Positions 1 through 6,605 of a stretch of DNA of 17,212 nucleotides are shown here, one piece after another (the stretch's first letter is position 1; the number at the start of each line of letters is the position of its first letter). The DNA is from an uncultured Oribacterium sp. (GTDB lineage Bacteria; Bacillota; Clostridia; Lachnospirales; Lachnospiraceae). Below the pieces are notes generated by a model. It was not told the origin of the DNA. It saw nothing but the letters and a program-made list of their open reading frames with translations, and ran no database searches. The position numbers and the translations under genes are program-made. The DNA lies in the NCBI GenBank assembly GCA_902485915.1, contig CABTMH010000011.1, positions 1 to 17,212 of the forward strand, written 5' to 3'.

Positions 1-212
1 AGATGCTGACGGATGATGTGGCATTCAATCTTGAGTAAGTTCTAACTCGAGATCATAGTAGATTTTGAAAAGCACCCTTATGGGAGCTCTATTTGAGTTA
101 CCCTTTTAGAGCCACCGATAAAAAAGATAATTTTCTTCTAATCTATGCTTGACTTTTCATAGCTGGTCTCCATTGAATTTGTAGCAAATTCGCACCTAGG
201 GATTTCAAAACG
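1..212. other. Left-edge AT-rich noncoding stretch, possible tail of a plus-strand gene
   Basis: A plus-strand frame that is open from the window edge ends at a TAA at 36-38, with last residues MLTDDVAFNLE. It could be the end of a gene outside the window, but eleven residues do not identify it. After it, GGG/CTC ... GAG/CCC followed by TTTT at about 82-107 could form a weak plus-strand terminator. A perfect 7-bp inverted repeat, GAATTTG-TAG-CAAATTC, lies at 175-191, just downstream of the stop of the minus-strand membrane protein gene. It has no T-run, so I do not call it a terminator. The stretch is visibly more AT-rich than the genes to its right. Nothing else was recognised. Confidence 0.3.
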
Positions 213-452
213 TCAAGATGCGATCGCCATAAAAATCGAGAACAGTCCGACGACGAGAATAATCGGAAGGAAAATCACTGTAAGTCCACAGACGGTCACT
301 GCCAGGATGCCGACGATCAGCCATCCGAGGATCCCCCAGACCCATCCGATCACCTTTCCGACGACACGGAATGTAAACAGCGTGAGCTTAAACATAAGAA
401 CCATCAACAAAATAACAACGATCATACTGAAAATGCCGAATGCACCAAACAT
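213..452 (-). CDS. Small hydrophobic membrane protein, unknown function
   Basis: This is a 79-residue protein made almost entirely of hydrophobic residues, with three likely membrane helices at roughly residues 4-24, 30-50 and 54-76. A short basic stretch (FRVVGKVIGW) lies between the first two. There is no catalytic motif, and a single Cys sits in the third segment. The start is supported by GGAGG seven bases before the ATG. The gene stands alone: the next gene upstream, the metal ATPase, ends about 320 bases away and has its own terminator. I do not recognise the family. The protein could be a small phage-shock-like or envelope-stress membrane protein, but that is only a guess from size and hydrophobicity. 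The coding call itself rests on the ribosome binding site and the coherent helix pattern. Confidence 0.7.
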   Translation of the reverse strand: MFGAFGIFSMIVVILLMVLMFKLTLFTFRVVGKVIGWVWGILGWLIVGILAVTVCGLTVIFLPIILVVGLFSIFMAIAS

Positions 453-704
453 CTCTATTCCTCCATCTCGTGTTGATATCCATCATTGCATGTCATATTT
501 ATTTTAACTCTGAACCAGAAGAGATTCTTCATCTCACTCCAGAAACAGTTAATTTATCTACCGCTTTATCTACCATAGCATATAATCAGCGAAGTGAAAA
601 ACCGAAGATTATTACACACTTCGCGCACATTTAAAAACGAGGGATTGCGAAACTCACCTAATGGCATCGCGAGACGCCCTGTCAGGCAGGTGGTTTTTAA
701 CTGG
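453..704. other. Intergenic region with tandem and inverted repeats
   Basis: No gene is seen here. On the minus strand it would be the upstream region of the small membrane protein gene. It holds two tandem copies of GGTAGATAAA with a 12-bp period (553-562 and 565-574, minus-strand sense). It also holds an 8-bp inverted repeat, GCGAAGTG ... CACTTCGC (589-596 and 617-624), with a 20-base loop. These could be a regulator site and a hairpin. No minus-strand promoter with good -35 and -10 boxes was found. Confidence 0.35.
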
Positions 705-750
705 TATAAAAAACAGCCGGAGCACACCGACATGTGTCTCCAGCTGTTTT
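705..750 (-). terminator. Intrinsic terminator of the metal-efflux operon
   Basis: On the minus strand an AAAACAGC/GCTGTTTT stem is extended by GGAG/CTCC and an inner CACA/TGTG pairing, with one mismatch. The hairpin is followed by a T-rich tail. It begins about 20 bases after the ATPase stop codon, which is the expected place to end this operon. The A-tract on the other side means it could also work on plus-strand transcripts. Confidence 0.85.
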
Positions 751-771
751 GCGTATCCTATTCAGTTTTTC

Positions 772-2802
772 TCAGATCGTCCGCTTGATGGTGAGCAGTC
801 GCATCGAGTTCAGGATGCAGAGGACGGCGACGCCGACGTCTCCGAAGACGGCGATCCACATGTTCGTGAGGCCGAAGGCGGTCAGTACGAGGATGAGGAT
901 CTTCACGAGGAGGGCGAAGACGATGTTCTGGGTCGAGATGGCGACGGTGCGGCGGGCGATGCGGATGACGATCGGGATGCGCGTGAGGTCGTCGTCCATG
1001 ATGACGACGTCCGCGGCTTCGATCGCGGCGTCGGAGCCCATCGAGCCCATCGCGATGCCGACGTCGGCGCGAGCCAGCACCGGTGCGTCGTTGATGCCGT
1101 CGCCGATGAAGGCGAGTTCCGCCCTGTCCTGCTGCCGTCCGTGATGGTCGAGCTCCGTGAGCAGTGCTTCGACCTTTTCGACCTTCTCCTGCGGGAGCAG
1201 ATCGGTATAGACATAGTCGAGCCCGAGCTCCTGTCCGACCGCCTCGCCGACGGCCTTCCGATCACCGGTGAGCATCACGACGCTCTGCACGCCCTCGCGC
1301 TTCATCTCAGCGATGGCGTCCTTCGCCTCCGGCTTCAGCTGATCCCGGATCAGGATCGCGCCGAGGAAGCGGATGCTGCCCTTCTCTTTTCCAGTGCCAA
1401 TGCTTCCGCCGTCTGCACCGTCACTTCCCGTGAGGTTCCCGGCTACGGCAGCCGCAGCGCTGGCATCTGCCGACTGGCGATCTTCTTCCACGGCCACATA
1501 CGATACCGTCGCGGCGGCGTTCGTCGCTTCGGTGAAGTCGATGCCGTAGGCCTGCATGAGCTTCGCGTTGCCGACGAAGATGCGGCGACCCGGGAGGGTC
1601 GCGATGAGACCCTGGCCAGAGACATTGACCGTGTCCGTAACGAGGGCAGTGTTGATTTCCGTGCCCGGCACCTCCGCCGCGTACGCGTCGCGGATCGACT
1701 TCGCGATCGGGTGGGTGCTCATGCCCTCGGCGAGGGCGGCCATGCGGAGAAGCTCGGCCTTTTCGACGCCCGGAGCCGGAAGAACCTCGGACACCTGGAA
1801 GTTGCCTTCGGTCAGGGTACCGGTCTTATCCGACACGACGGTATGGAGGTGCGAGAGCAGCTCGAGGTAGTTCGATCCCTTGACGAGGACGCCGTTCGAG
1901 CTGGCCGCGCCGATGCCGCCGAAGAAGGCGAGCGGGACGGAGATCACGAGGGCGCACGGGCAGGACACGACGAGGAAGGTACATGCACGGTAGATCCAGG
2001 TCGCCGGATCGCGGGTGAGGATTGACGGGATGATCGCGAGGGCGATCGCGGAGTACACGACGATCGGGGTGTAGACGCGGGCGAAGCGGGTGATGAAATT
2101 CTCGGTCTTAGACTTCTTCTCGGAAGCGTTCTCGACGAGCTCGAGGATCTTCGACACTGTGGAATCCTCAAAGGCCTTGGTCGCCCGGACGCGGAGGAGT
2201 CCCTCACCGTTGATGCAGCCGGAGATGACGGCCTCACCCGGATGAACGCTCCGCGGAACGGACTCGCCGGTGAGCGCTGCGGTGTTCACCATGGACTCAC
2301 CGCTCAGGACCTCGGCGTCGACCGGGATCTTCTCGCCCGGCTTGATCACGAGGATGTCACCGATCTCGACGTCGTCAGGATCCACCGTCTCGATGGACCC
2401 GTCCGCGCGCTCAACATTGGCCTCCTCCGGAACGATATCCATGAGACTCGCGATGTTCTTGCGGGACTTCCCAAGGGCGTACTTCTGGAACCACTCGCCG
2501 ACGAGATAGAAGGCCATCACGGCGACGGCCTCGGAGTTCTCACCGGTCGCGAAGGCACCGATCGTCGCCACGAACATGAGGAGCGACTCGTCCATGGGCT
2601 GGCGGTTCCGGATGCCGAGAAGGGCCTTGCGGACCACGTCGTAGCCGCACAGGAGGTACGGAATCAGGTACGCGATCAGACTCGGGAGGCGATGCGCGAA
2701 GATCAGCGGGCAGAGGCCCGTCTTATCCACCACCATCATGGCGAAGAAAATCGCGAGGGCGGTGAGAATTTTCTGCAGTTCCTTCTTTAATTTCGGTTCC
2801 AT
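772..2802 (-). CDS. Zn/Cd/Pb-type P1B heavy-metal exporting ATPase lacking its own HMA domain
   Basis: This inner-membrane pump uses ATP to export soft divalent metals. In the 676-residue form the motifs run in order: TGES (178-181, actuator), SCPCAL metal site in the membrane (CPC 281-283), DKTGT with phosphorylated Asp325, the HP pair (364-365, ATP-binding domain), TGD (512-514) and GDGINDAP (567-574). The last membrane region carries Lys634 and Asp655, matching the K...D pair of ZntA-type Zn/Cd/Pb pumps rather than copper pumps. No CxxC HMA domain is present at the N-terminus; it is encoded by the next gene upstream. An Ala/Gly/Ser/Asp-rich insertion (about 442-475) sits in the nucleotide-binding domain. 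An ATG at 2850 is possible, but the one at 2802 has AGAGGA at good spacing. The gene is the last of a three-gene operon with the ArsR and HMA genes. The metal class is inferred from family motifs. Confidence 0.95.
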   Translation of the reverse strand: MEPKLKKELQKILTALAIFFAMMVVDKTGLCPLIFAHRLPSLIAYLIPYLLCGYDVVRKALLGIRNRQPMDESLLMFVATIGAFATGENSEAVAVMAFYLVGEWFQKYALGKSRKNIASLMDIVPEEANVERADGSIETVDPDDVEIGDILVIKPGEKIPVDAEVLSGESMVNTAALTGESVPRSVHPGEAVISGCINGEGLLRVRATKAFEDSTVSKILELVENASEKKSKTENFITRFARVYTPIVVYSAIALAIIPSILTRDPATWIYRACTFLVVSCPCALVISVPLAFFGGIGAASSNGVLVKGSNYLELLSHLHTVVSDKTGTLTEGNFQVSEVLPAPGVEKAELLRMAALAEGMSTHPIAKSIRDAYAAEVPGTEINTALVTDTVNVSGQGLIATLPGRRIFVGNAKLMQAYGIDFTEATNAAATVSYVAVEEDRQSADASAAAAVAGNLTGSDGADGGSIGTGKEKGSIRFLGAILIRDQLKPEAKDAIAEMKREGVQSVVMLTGDRKAVGEAVGQELGLDYVYTDLLPQEKVEKVEALLTELDHHGRQQDRAELAFIGDGINDAPVLARADVGIAMGSMGSDAAIEAADVVIMDDDLTRIPIVIRIARRTVAISTQNIVFALLVKILILVLTAFGLTNMWIAVFGDVGVAVLCILNSMRLLTIKRTI

Positions 2803-2946
2803 ATCGTTCCTCTTTTCTGTCAGTTTGATGTCTTCGGGCTGTACATCCATCTCTGTGCCGCCTGTTTCCGGCTGTTTTCATGCAGCATGGCCCGGTTCAT
2901 CTCGAAATTTGTCCGAAAAAACCACGTCCACCAGCGCGTCTGCACC

Positions 2947-2977
2947 GTATGGGCGTGGGAAATATGCATGCCCATAC
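2947..2977 (-). repeat. Intercistronic inverted repeat between the HMA and ATPase genes
   Basis: GTATGGGC (2947-2954) and GCCCATAC (2970-2977) form a perfect 8-bp inverted repeat with a 15-base loop. It sits in the roughly 200-base gap between the HMA stop and the ATPase start. No T-run follows directly, so full termination is not expected. It could stabilise the upstream mRNA segment or mark a processing site, giving more HMA protein than pump. That role is inferred. Confidence 0.5.
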
Positions 2978-3001
2978 AGGCGGGCGCAGTACGTGCGCGG
3001 A

Positions 3002-3217
3002 TTACAGCTCCACGGAGAAATCCGGCTCGATCTTCTTTCCGACCTCGATCGCCTGCTGGAGGACCGCATCGAACTGATCGTCTGCGGCCTCGAGCGTAAA
3101 CTTCTGAAGCATGAAGTTTACCTTCGCATCCTCCACGCCATCGAGCTTCCGAATCGCATCCTCTACCTTCGCTGCACAGTTTGCACAATCGATCTCACAC
3201 TTGAATTTCTTCTTCAT
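3002..3217 (-). CDS. Stand-alone HMA-domain metal-binding protein
   Basis: This small cytosolic protein of about 71 residues is a single heavy-metal-associated fold, the size of one HMA domain. The metal-binding loop reads CEIDCANCAAKVEDAI, with CxxC at Cys11 and Cys14, Asp10 just before it and an extra Cys7. The DCxxC form is typical of zinc/cadmium/lead HMA domains and differs from the GMTCxxC of copper chaperones. Two ATGs are adjacent; the second (3217) has AAAGGA at a normal distance, while the first is too close. The protein probably stands in for the missing N-terminal domain of the ATPase encoded next, either delivering metal to it or buffering metal. The gene lies about 30 bases after the ArsR gene, consistent with co-transcription. 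Confidence 0.92.
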   Translation of the reverse strand: MKKKFKCEIDCANCAAKVEDAIRKLDGVEDAKVNFMLQKFTLEAADDQFDAVLQQAIEVGKKIEPDFSVEL

Positions 3218-3247
3218 CATGGTCCTTTCTTCGCCGGCCTCATGGCC

Positions 3248-3577
3248 TCACTCCTCGATATGTTCCTTACCCATCGCGATGATCGTCTTCACATGCTCAT
3301 CGGCCAGACGGTAGTACACCGCCTTTCCATCCCGGCGGGAGGTGATGAGCTTGCTCACCTTCAGAATCTTCAGCTGATGTGAAACCGCGGACTGGTTCAT
3401 CTCGAGGTCATCACAGATCTCCGTGACGTTCTTCTCACCCTGGAAGAGGTCGAACAGGATCTTAATCCGGGTGGAATCTCCGAAAATCTTGAAAAGCTCT
3501 GCCAGATCGCTGAGCTCATCCTCGGAAACGTTCTGGATGAGATGAGATATTTTCTTTGTGTCGTATGCGTTCGGCAT
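3248..3577 (-). CDS. ArsR/SmtB-family zinc-type metal-responsive repressor
   Basis: This 109-residue winged-helix repressor would bind DNA without metal and release it when metal binds. The N-terminal part contains LFKIFGDSTRIKIL, the family start of the DNA-binding domain. The recognition helix region is MNQSAVSHQLKILK (60-73), followed by the wing SRRDGKAVYYRL. The last helix has Asp93, His95, His106 and Glu109, which reproduce the spacing of the alpha-5 zinc site of SmtB. The CxC pair of the CadC alpha-3 cadmium site is absent, so zinc or cobalt sensing is more likely than cadmium/lead sensing. The first ATG is at 3598, but GGAGGA four bases before the ATG at 3577 makes that the better start. 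The gene is first in the operon and lies below a matching operator. Confidence 0.93.
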   Translation of the reverse strand: MPNAYDTKKISHLIQNVSEDELSDLAELFKIFGDSTRIKILFDLFQGEKNVTEICDDLEMNQSAVSHQLKILKVSKLITSRRDGKAVYYRLADEHVKTIIAMGKEHIEE

Positions 3578-3702
3578 AGCTTCCTCCGTTTCGTTCATAG
3601 CGGTTCGATGTCAGACAGATGGATTCTGGATGCGGACACAGCGGCGTCGCTTCCTCGAGTGTGCGTTCACCGCTCCCGGCGAGTACCGTCATGCCGCATC
3701 AA

Positions 3703-3723
3703 ATGAATCATCGTTCATATGAA
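3703..3723 (-). promoter_or_regulatory. ArsR/SmtB operator
   Basis: ATGAA-TCATCG-TTCAT (3703-3718) is a perfect TGAA-N6-TTCA inverted repeat, the classic core of SmtB/ArsR zinc operators. It overlaps a second palindrome, TTCATATGAA (3714-3723). It lies a few bases past the -10 box, at the expected transcription start, so a bound repressor would block initiation. Confidence 0.85.
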
Positions 3724-3724
3724 T

Positions 3725-3752
3725 ATATTATCATGCGTTGTGCAGATGTCAA
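3725..3752 (-). promoter_or_regulatory. Sigma-A-type promoter of the metal-efflux operon
   Basis: On the minus strand there is a perfect -35 TTGACA (3747-3752), a 16-base spacer and a -10 TAATAT (3725-3730) preceded by an extended TG. Upstream of the -35 is an A/T tract (T6A7, 3755-3767) that resembles an UP element. The repressor gene starts about 130 bases further on, leaving an untranslated leader in which no gene is seen. Confidence 0.8.
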
Positions 3753-3814
3753 TGTTTTTTAAAAAAATAAGTTACTGTTCCTCGTCAACTGGATTCAGGC
3801 AGCGGGTCGTGGTG

Positions 3815-5437
3815 TCAGAATGCATATTCCTGGTAGCTATCGTCCGCCGTGTTGTAACGGAGTGTGCCATACGCGCAGCTTTCGTTCAGGCTGCCGTCAT
3901 CTCCTTTCGTATAGTGAACACTGGAAAAACCGATGCGGTTCGCACCCGGGTTCGAGAGGCGGTAGCCGTCCTCACGGAAGAGCTCCGTCGCGCCACTGTC
4001 ATCGAAGCGGTAAATGAGGCTGGTACTGTCGGTCTGGCGGGTGGCACTGAGTCCACCCTGATTCACGCCGGCGTCCGCTGCATAGGCTGCCGCGCTGTGG
4101 GTTCCGGAAAATAGTGATGTCCCGGCACTCGTGTTCACCGCATCCGTGCCCTCATCTTCCCAGTAGACCGTCGCTGCAAGCTGGAGTCCCACATCCGTCT
4201 CGAGCTTCAGAAGCTTCGCGCCGGTCACTACCGGGGCACGCATGCTGTCGAAGGTATAGACCTGCTCGTCGTTCGCAAACCACCAGCTGAGTGTATAGTC
4301 CGTGCCACTGCCGAAGCGCATCGCATCGCCGCTGTCCTCGCTTCCGTCCGGTGCCGCATAGACCGCACTCCAGTCGCTCGCCGCCGTATCCTTCGGCGGG
4401 GTACAGTGCAGGCTGAGTGCGACGAGATCGCGCACGCCGTCCCCATCGAAATCCGCATAGAGGTAGTCGGCAATGCTGTCGTCCGTCACGTCGTGGATCT
4501 GCCCGAGCAGCTGCTTCGCCGTACGATTACGTGGCTTCAGCGGCTCTGCATCTACCGTTTCATCCGGGTCGGTCAGCGCCGCGCCGGACTCCAGTTCTGC
4601 ACGCGTCACCTCGATCGCCTGCAGTGCGGCATCGGCATCCTGCAGCATCGTCATCGGGTAGCGCGTCTGCTCATCGGCGATCCAGGCCTGCATGGCCTTC
4701 GCCACCGCGGTGCTGTAGACCGGCTCGCCGTTGATCTGGTTGTCGCCGATCTCGATGCGCTTCACGAAGCGGCCCGTCGCATCGAAGCCATAGATCCGGT
4801 GGCTGCGGATGCCGTCGTGCGTGATCAGGTACTCCTGACCGTCGTTCAGGGTCTCCGTCGCGAGCTCGTAGATCACCGGCTGGCCGACGCCGCCCATGAT
4901 CGAATCGACGTACATGTGAAGCTGGCCCTGCGCGTAGCCGTAAACGCGAAAATGGTAGCTGCCGTCCGCGGGCGCACGATAGCCCGCCACGAGCTCGTCG
5001 AGGCCGTCGCGGTCGAAATCGATCAGCTCGAGGAGGCAGAGGCCGCTGAGCTCCGCGAAGTGACTCGCGTCGAGGTCGAGATAGCCCTGCGCGGACGCGA
5101 TCGTCGCCGGCGTTCCGTAGCTCGCTTCCAGCTCATCGACCACCTCGAGGTAGGCCTGATAGGCGTGTGGCACATCATCGAGGGTCTCATCGATGATCGC
5201 CTCGTCCATGCCGTCGTCCTCATCCTCCGATGTCGCATCGTCCGCGGCGGACTCCCCGGCGACCGCGTCCGCGGCACTGCTGCCCGCCACGCTGCTCGTC
5301 GTTTCGGGCTCTCCCGGTCCGCCGCTGCCCGCTTTCTTCATGTACAGGATGATGCCGACGACACTGACGAGAAGGAGCAGCACGACCAGCGCCACTACCA
5401 TCGGCAGCCCGGCTTTCTTTTCCGTTTTTCCCGCCAT
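3815..5437 (-). CDS. Membrane-anchored extracytoplasmic protein with two DxDxDG calcium-loop-like motifs
   Basis: This 540-residue protein has a basic N-terminus, one membrane helix at about 12-34 and a Gly/Ser/Ala/Asp/Glu-rich linker to about residue 90. A large acidic domain outside the membrane follows. Two loops, DFDRDGLDEL (near 140) and DFDGDGVRDL (near 329), match the calcium-binding DxDxDGxxD pattern of FG-GAP/VCBS-like or dockerin-like repeats. Each opens a segment that reads like a measured-quantity domain (LVAGYRA..., LVALSLH...). There is no enzyme motif. Such proteins are common in Lachnospiraceae and mostly uncharacterised. The start is the ATG at 5437, with AAAGGAG six bases before it; the ATG at 5458 has no such site. 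The gene lies between trmL and the metal operon, and a palindromic repeat abuts its 5' side. No function is assigned. Confidence 0.85.
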   Translation of the reverse strand: MAGKTEKKAGLPMVVALVVLLLLVSVVGIILYMKKAGSGGPGEPETTSSVAGSSAADAVAGESAADDATSEDEDDGMDEAIIDETLDDVPHAYQAYLEVVDELEASYGTPATIASAQGYLDLDASHFAELSGLCLLELIDFDRDGLDELVAGYRAPADGSYHFRVYGYAQGQLHMYVDSIMGGVGQPVIYELATETLNDGQEYLITHDGIRSHRIYGFDATGRFVKRIEIGDNQINGEPVYSTAVAKAMQAWIADEQTRYPMTMLQDADAALQAIEVTRAELESGAALTDPDETVDAEPLKPRNRTAKQLLGQIHDVTDDSIADYLYADFDGDGVRDLVALSLHCTPPKDTAASDWSAVYAAPDGSEDSGDAMRFGSGTDYTLSWWFANDEQVYTFDSMRAPVVTGAKLLKLETDVGLQLAATVYWEDEGTDAVNTSAGTSLFSGTHSAAAYAADAGVNQGGLSATRQTDSTSLIYRFDDSGATELFREDGYRLSNPGANRIGFSSVHYTKGDDGSLNESCAYGTLRYNTADDSYQEYAF

Positions 5438-5466
5438 CGCGCACTCCTTTCCAGTCATTCGCTCAT

Positions 5467-5502
5467 CTTAAGAATTCCGTAAGGGGGTCTCAGACTCCAT
5501 TA
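5467..5502. repeat. Interspersed palindromic repeat, copy 1 (CTTAAGAATT type)
   Basis: The unit starts with CTTAAGAATTCCGTAAG, an imperfect palindrome, followed by a GGGTCTCAGACTCC palindrome and CCATTA. The same order, with few changes, occurs near 7365 and in part near 7406. It lies just upstream of the start of the membrane-anchored protein gene. Its repeated palindromic intergenic character suggests a REP- or MITE-like element. Confidence 0.7.
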
Positions 5503-5505
5503 ACT

Positions 5506-5666
5506 CCCCGCGCCTGTCGGCGCACCCCATGATTACAAGGAGACGATGCCATCAGATGCGCCTACGGCGCGGGCATCGTCGTTTGATTTTGCCGACTTCG
5601 TGGCAAAACGGCCTCGCCGCCCGGGGGCATCACGGGGTCCCCGCGCCTGTCGGCGCACCCCATGAT
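5506..5666. repeat. Composite palindromic block with 28-bp direct repeats at both ends
   Basis: Identical 28-bp sequences lie at 5506-5533 and 5639-5666, in the same orientation. Each contains a GCGCC-loop-GGCGC hairpin (GCGCCGACAGGCGC on the minus strand). Between them are two more hairpins. The first is GACGATGCC (5542-5550) with GGCATCGTC (5572-5580), enclosing another GCGCC/GGCGC pair. The second is TTTTGCC (5587-5593) with GGCAAAA (5602-5608). The right-hand copy lies inside the 3' end of trmL. The layout resembles a mosaic REP element (BIME-like). Either trmL gained the element, or the repeat grew from the trmL end. Confidence 0.75.
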
Positions 5667-6283
5667 AAGTGGTGAAGCTTTCCATGTTTTTCCAGGTTTT
5701 CGAAGTCGTTCTGGCGGTAGGCTTCGTAAAGGAGGATCGCGGCGGAGTTGCTGAGGTTCAGGGAACGCATGTCCCCCCACATCGGGATGCGGATACAGGA
5801 CTTCGGGTGCTGGACGAGGATCTCCTCCGGGATGCCGGCGGATTCCTTTCCGAACATGATGTAGTCGTTCGGGCCGAAGTGAACATCGCTGTAGACCTGA
5901 CGGCCCTTCGTGGTCGCGAACCAGAGCTTCGGCGTCTCGATGGTTTCCTGAGACCAGTCCGCGCAGTGCGCCTGACCGGCATACATGCCGTCATCCGCGA
6001 CGCTCGCTGCGCCATCTGCGTTCGGGTCGCCTGCATTGGCCGGCTCGAACTCGTCGGCGAAGTGGAGCTCCGGGTGCCGCGCGAGGAAGTCCTCATAGTC
6101 GAGGTACTCGTGGAGATCGAGCTTCGCCCAGTAGTCCATGCCCGCACGCTTGATGTAGCGGTCATCGAGGGTGAAGCCGTACGGCCGGATCATATGAAGC
6201 GACGTGTGGGTCGCCACGCAGGTGCGACCGATCGCACCGGTATTGAACGGAATTTCCGGTTCATGAAGTACAACATGTAGCAT
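5630..6283 (-). CDS. trmL: tRNA (cytidine/uridine-34-2'-O)-methyltransferase TrmL
   Basis: This SpoU-type (SPOUT) methyltransferase uses S-adenosylmethionine to methylate the 2'-O of the wobble base of tRNA-Leu isoacceptors. Family motifs are clear in the 217-residue form: PEIPFNTGAIGRTC near the N-terminus, then FGKESAGIPEEIL (144-156), and RIPM with MRSLNLSNSAAILLYEAYRQ (165-191), which form the knotted cofactor site. The protein is longer than the usual 155-170 residues because of an Ala/Asp/Gly-rich insertion at about 77-116 and a tail. The ATG at 6328 is in frame, but the one at 6283 has AAAGG and begins the conserved MLHVVLHEPEIPFN. The last residues, GAPTGAGTP, are encoded by a copy of the 28-bp palindromic repeat, so the natural C-terminus after LHHLSW seems to have been replaced. 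The gene follows the DUF6472-like gene by about 60 bases. Confidence 0.95.
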   Translation of the reverse strand: MLHVVLHEPEIPFNTGAIGRTCVATHTSLHMIRPYGFTLDDRYIKRAGMDYWAKLDLHEYLDYEDFLARHPELHFADEFEPANAGDPNADGAASVADDGMYAGQAHCADWSQETIETPKLWFATTKGRQVYSDVHFGPNDYIMFGKESAGIPEEILVQHPKSCIRIPMWGDMRSLNLSNSAAILLYEAYRQNDFENLEKHGKLHHLSWGAPTGAGTP

Positions 6284-6343
6284 AAAAACACCTTTCCCGG
6301 CATGCCACCGTAGCCCAGGCACGCTCATACACTCCGCGAGGCC

Positions 6344-6595
6344 CTACGCCTCCCCATCCGACAGCTCTTCCTTCTGATCATCCACGAAATACCCGGCGTC
6401 GCTGTAGCCTGGCAGGTGACCGATGGACTGGTGCTTGACCGTGCGGTACTCGTCGTTCGAGCGCCAGTACGGGCAATGCCGGCGGCGTCCGCCCCACATG
6501 TGGGCCATGTCGTCCTCGTCGATGTCGGCCTCGCAGACATACTCCTCATCGTCGTCATCGAAGACGTAGTTTAAACACATTTCACATTCTGACAT
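6344..6595 (-). CDS. Small acidic Cys-containing protein, DUF6472-like
   Basis: This 83-residue protein has four Cys: C4 and C7 as CxxC, then C21 and C41 (HCPYWRSNDEYRTVKHQ). The arrangement could hold a zinc ion. An Asp/Glu-rich stretch (DDDDEE, then DIDEDD) separates them. The pattern of CxxC, an acidic run, then CPY(W/Y)R and DEY...V.KQ matches my memory of DUF6472, a short protein common in Lachnospiraceae with no known function. A good ribosome binding site (AAGGAAAG) precedes the ATG. The gene sits 10 bases after nth and before trmL, so it probably belongs to their transcript. The family assignment is from recognition, not a search. Confidence 0.85.
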   Translation of the reverse strand: MSECEMCLNYVFDDDDEEYVCEADIDEDDMAHMWGGRRRHCPYWRSNDEYRTVKHQSIGHLPGYSDAGYFVDDQKEELSDGEA

Positions 6596-6605
6596 AATCT
6601 TTCCT

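Noticed and set aside
581..586. Plus-strand TATAAT
   Set aside because: There is no matching -35 and no plus-strand gene follows within the region.
661..2025. Long plus-strand open frame (454 codons) opposite the metal ATPase gene
   Set aside because: It is antisense to an ATPase with all family motifs. Its product is an Arg/Asp/Glu/Val-rich composition typical of reversed GC-rich coding DNA, with no recognisable domain.
2820..3188. Minus-strand frame of 122 codons overlapping the HMA gene
   Set aside because: It overlaps the HMA coding sequence in another frame, and its product has no family pattern.
3755..3767. T6A7 tract as an intrinsic terminator of the membrane-anchored protein gene
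   Set aside because: No GC-rich stem precedes it. Its position directly before the -35 box fits an UP-like element better.
4406..5482. Plus-strand open frame (358 codons) opposite the membrane-anchored protein gene
   Set aside because: The minus-strand frame has a signal-anchor helix, calcium-like loops and a strong ribosome site. The plus frame is Arg/His/Val-rich without structure.
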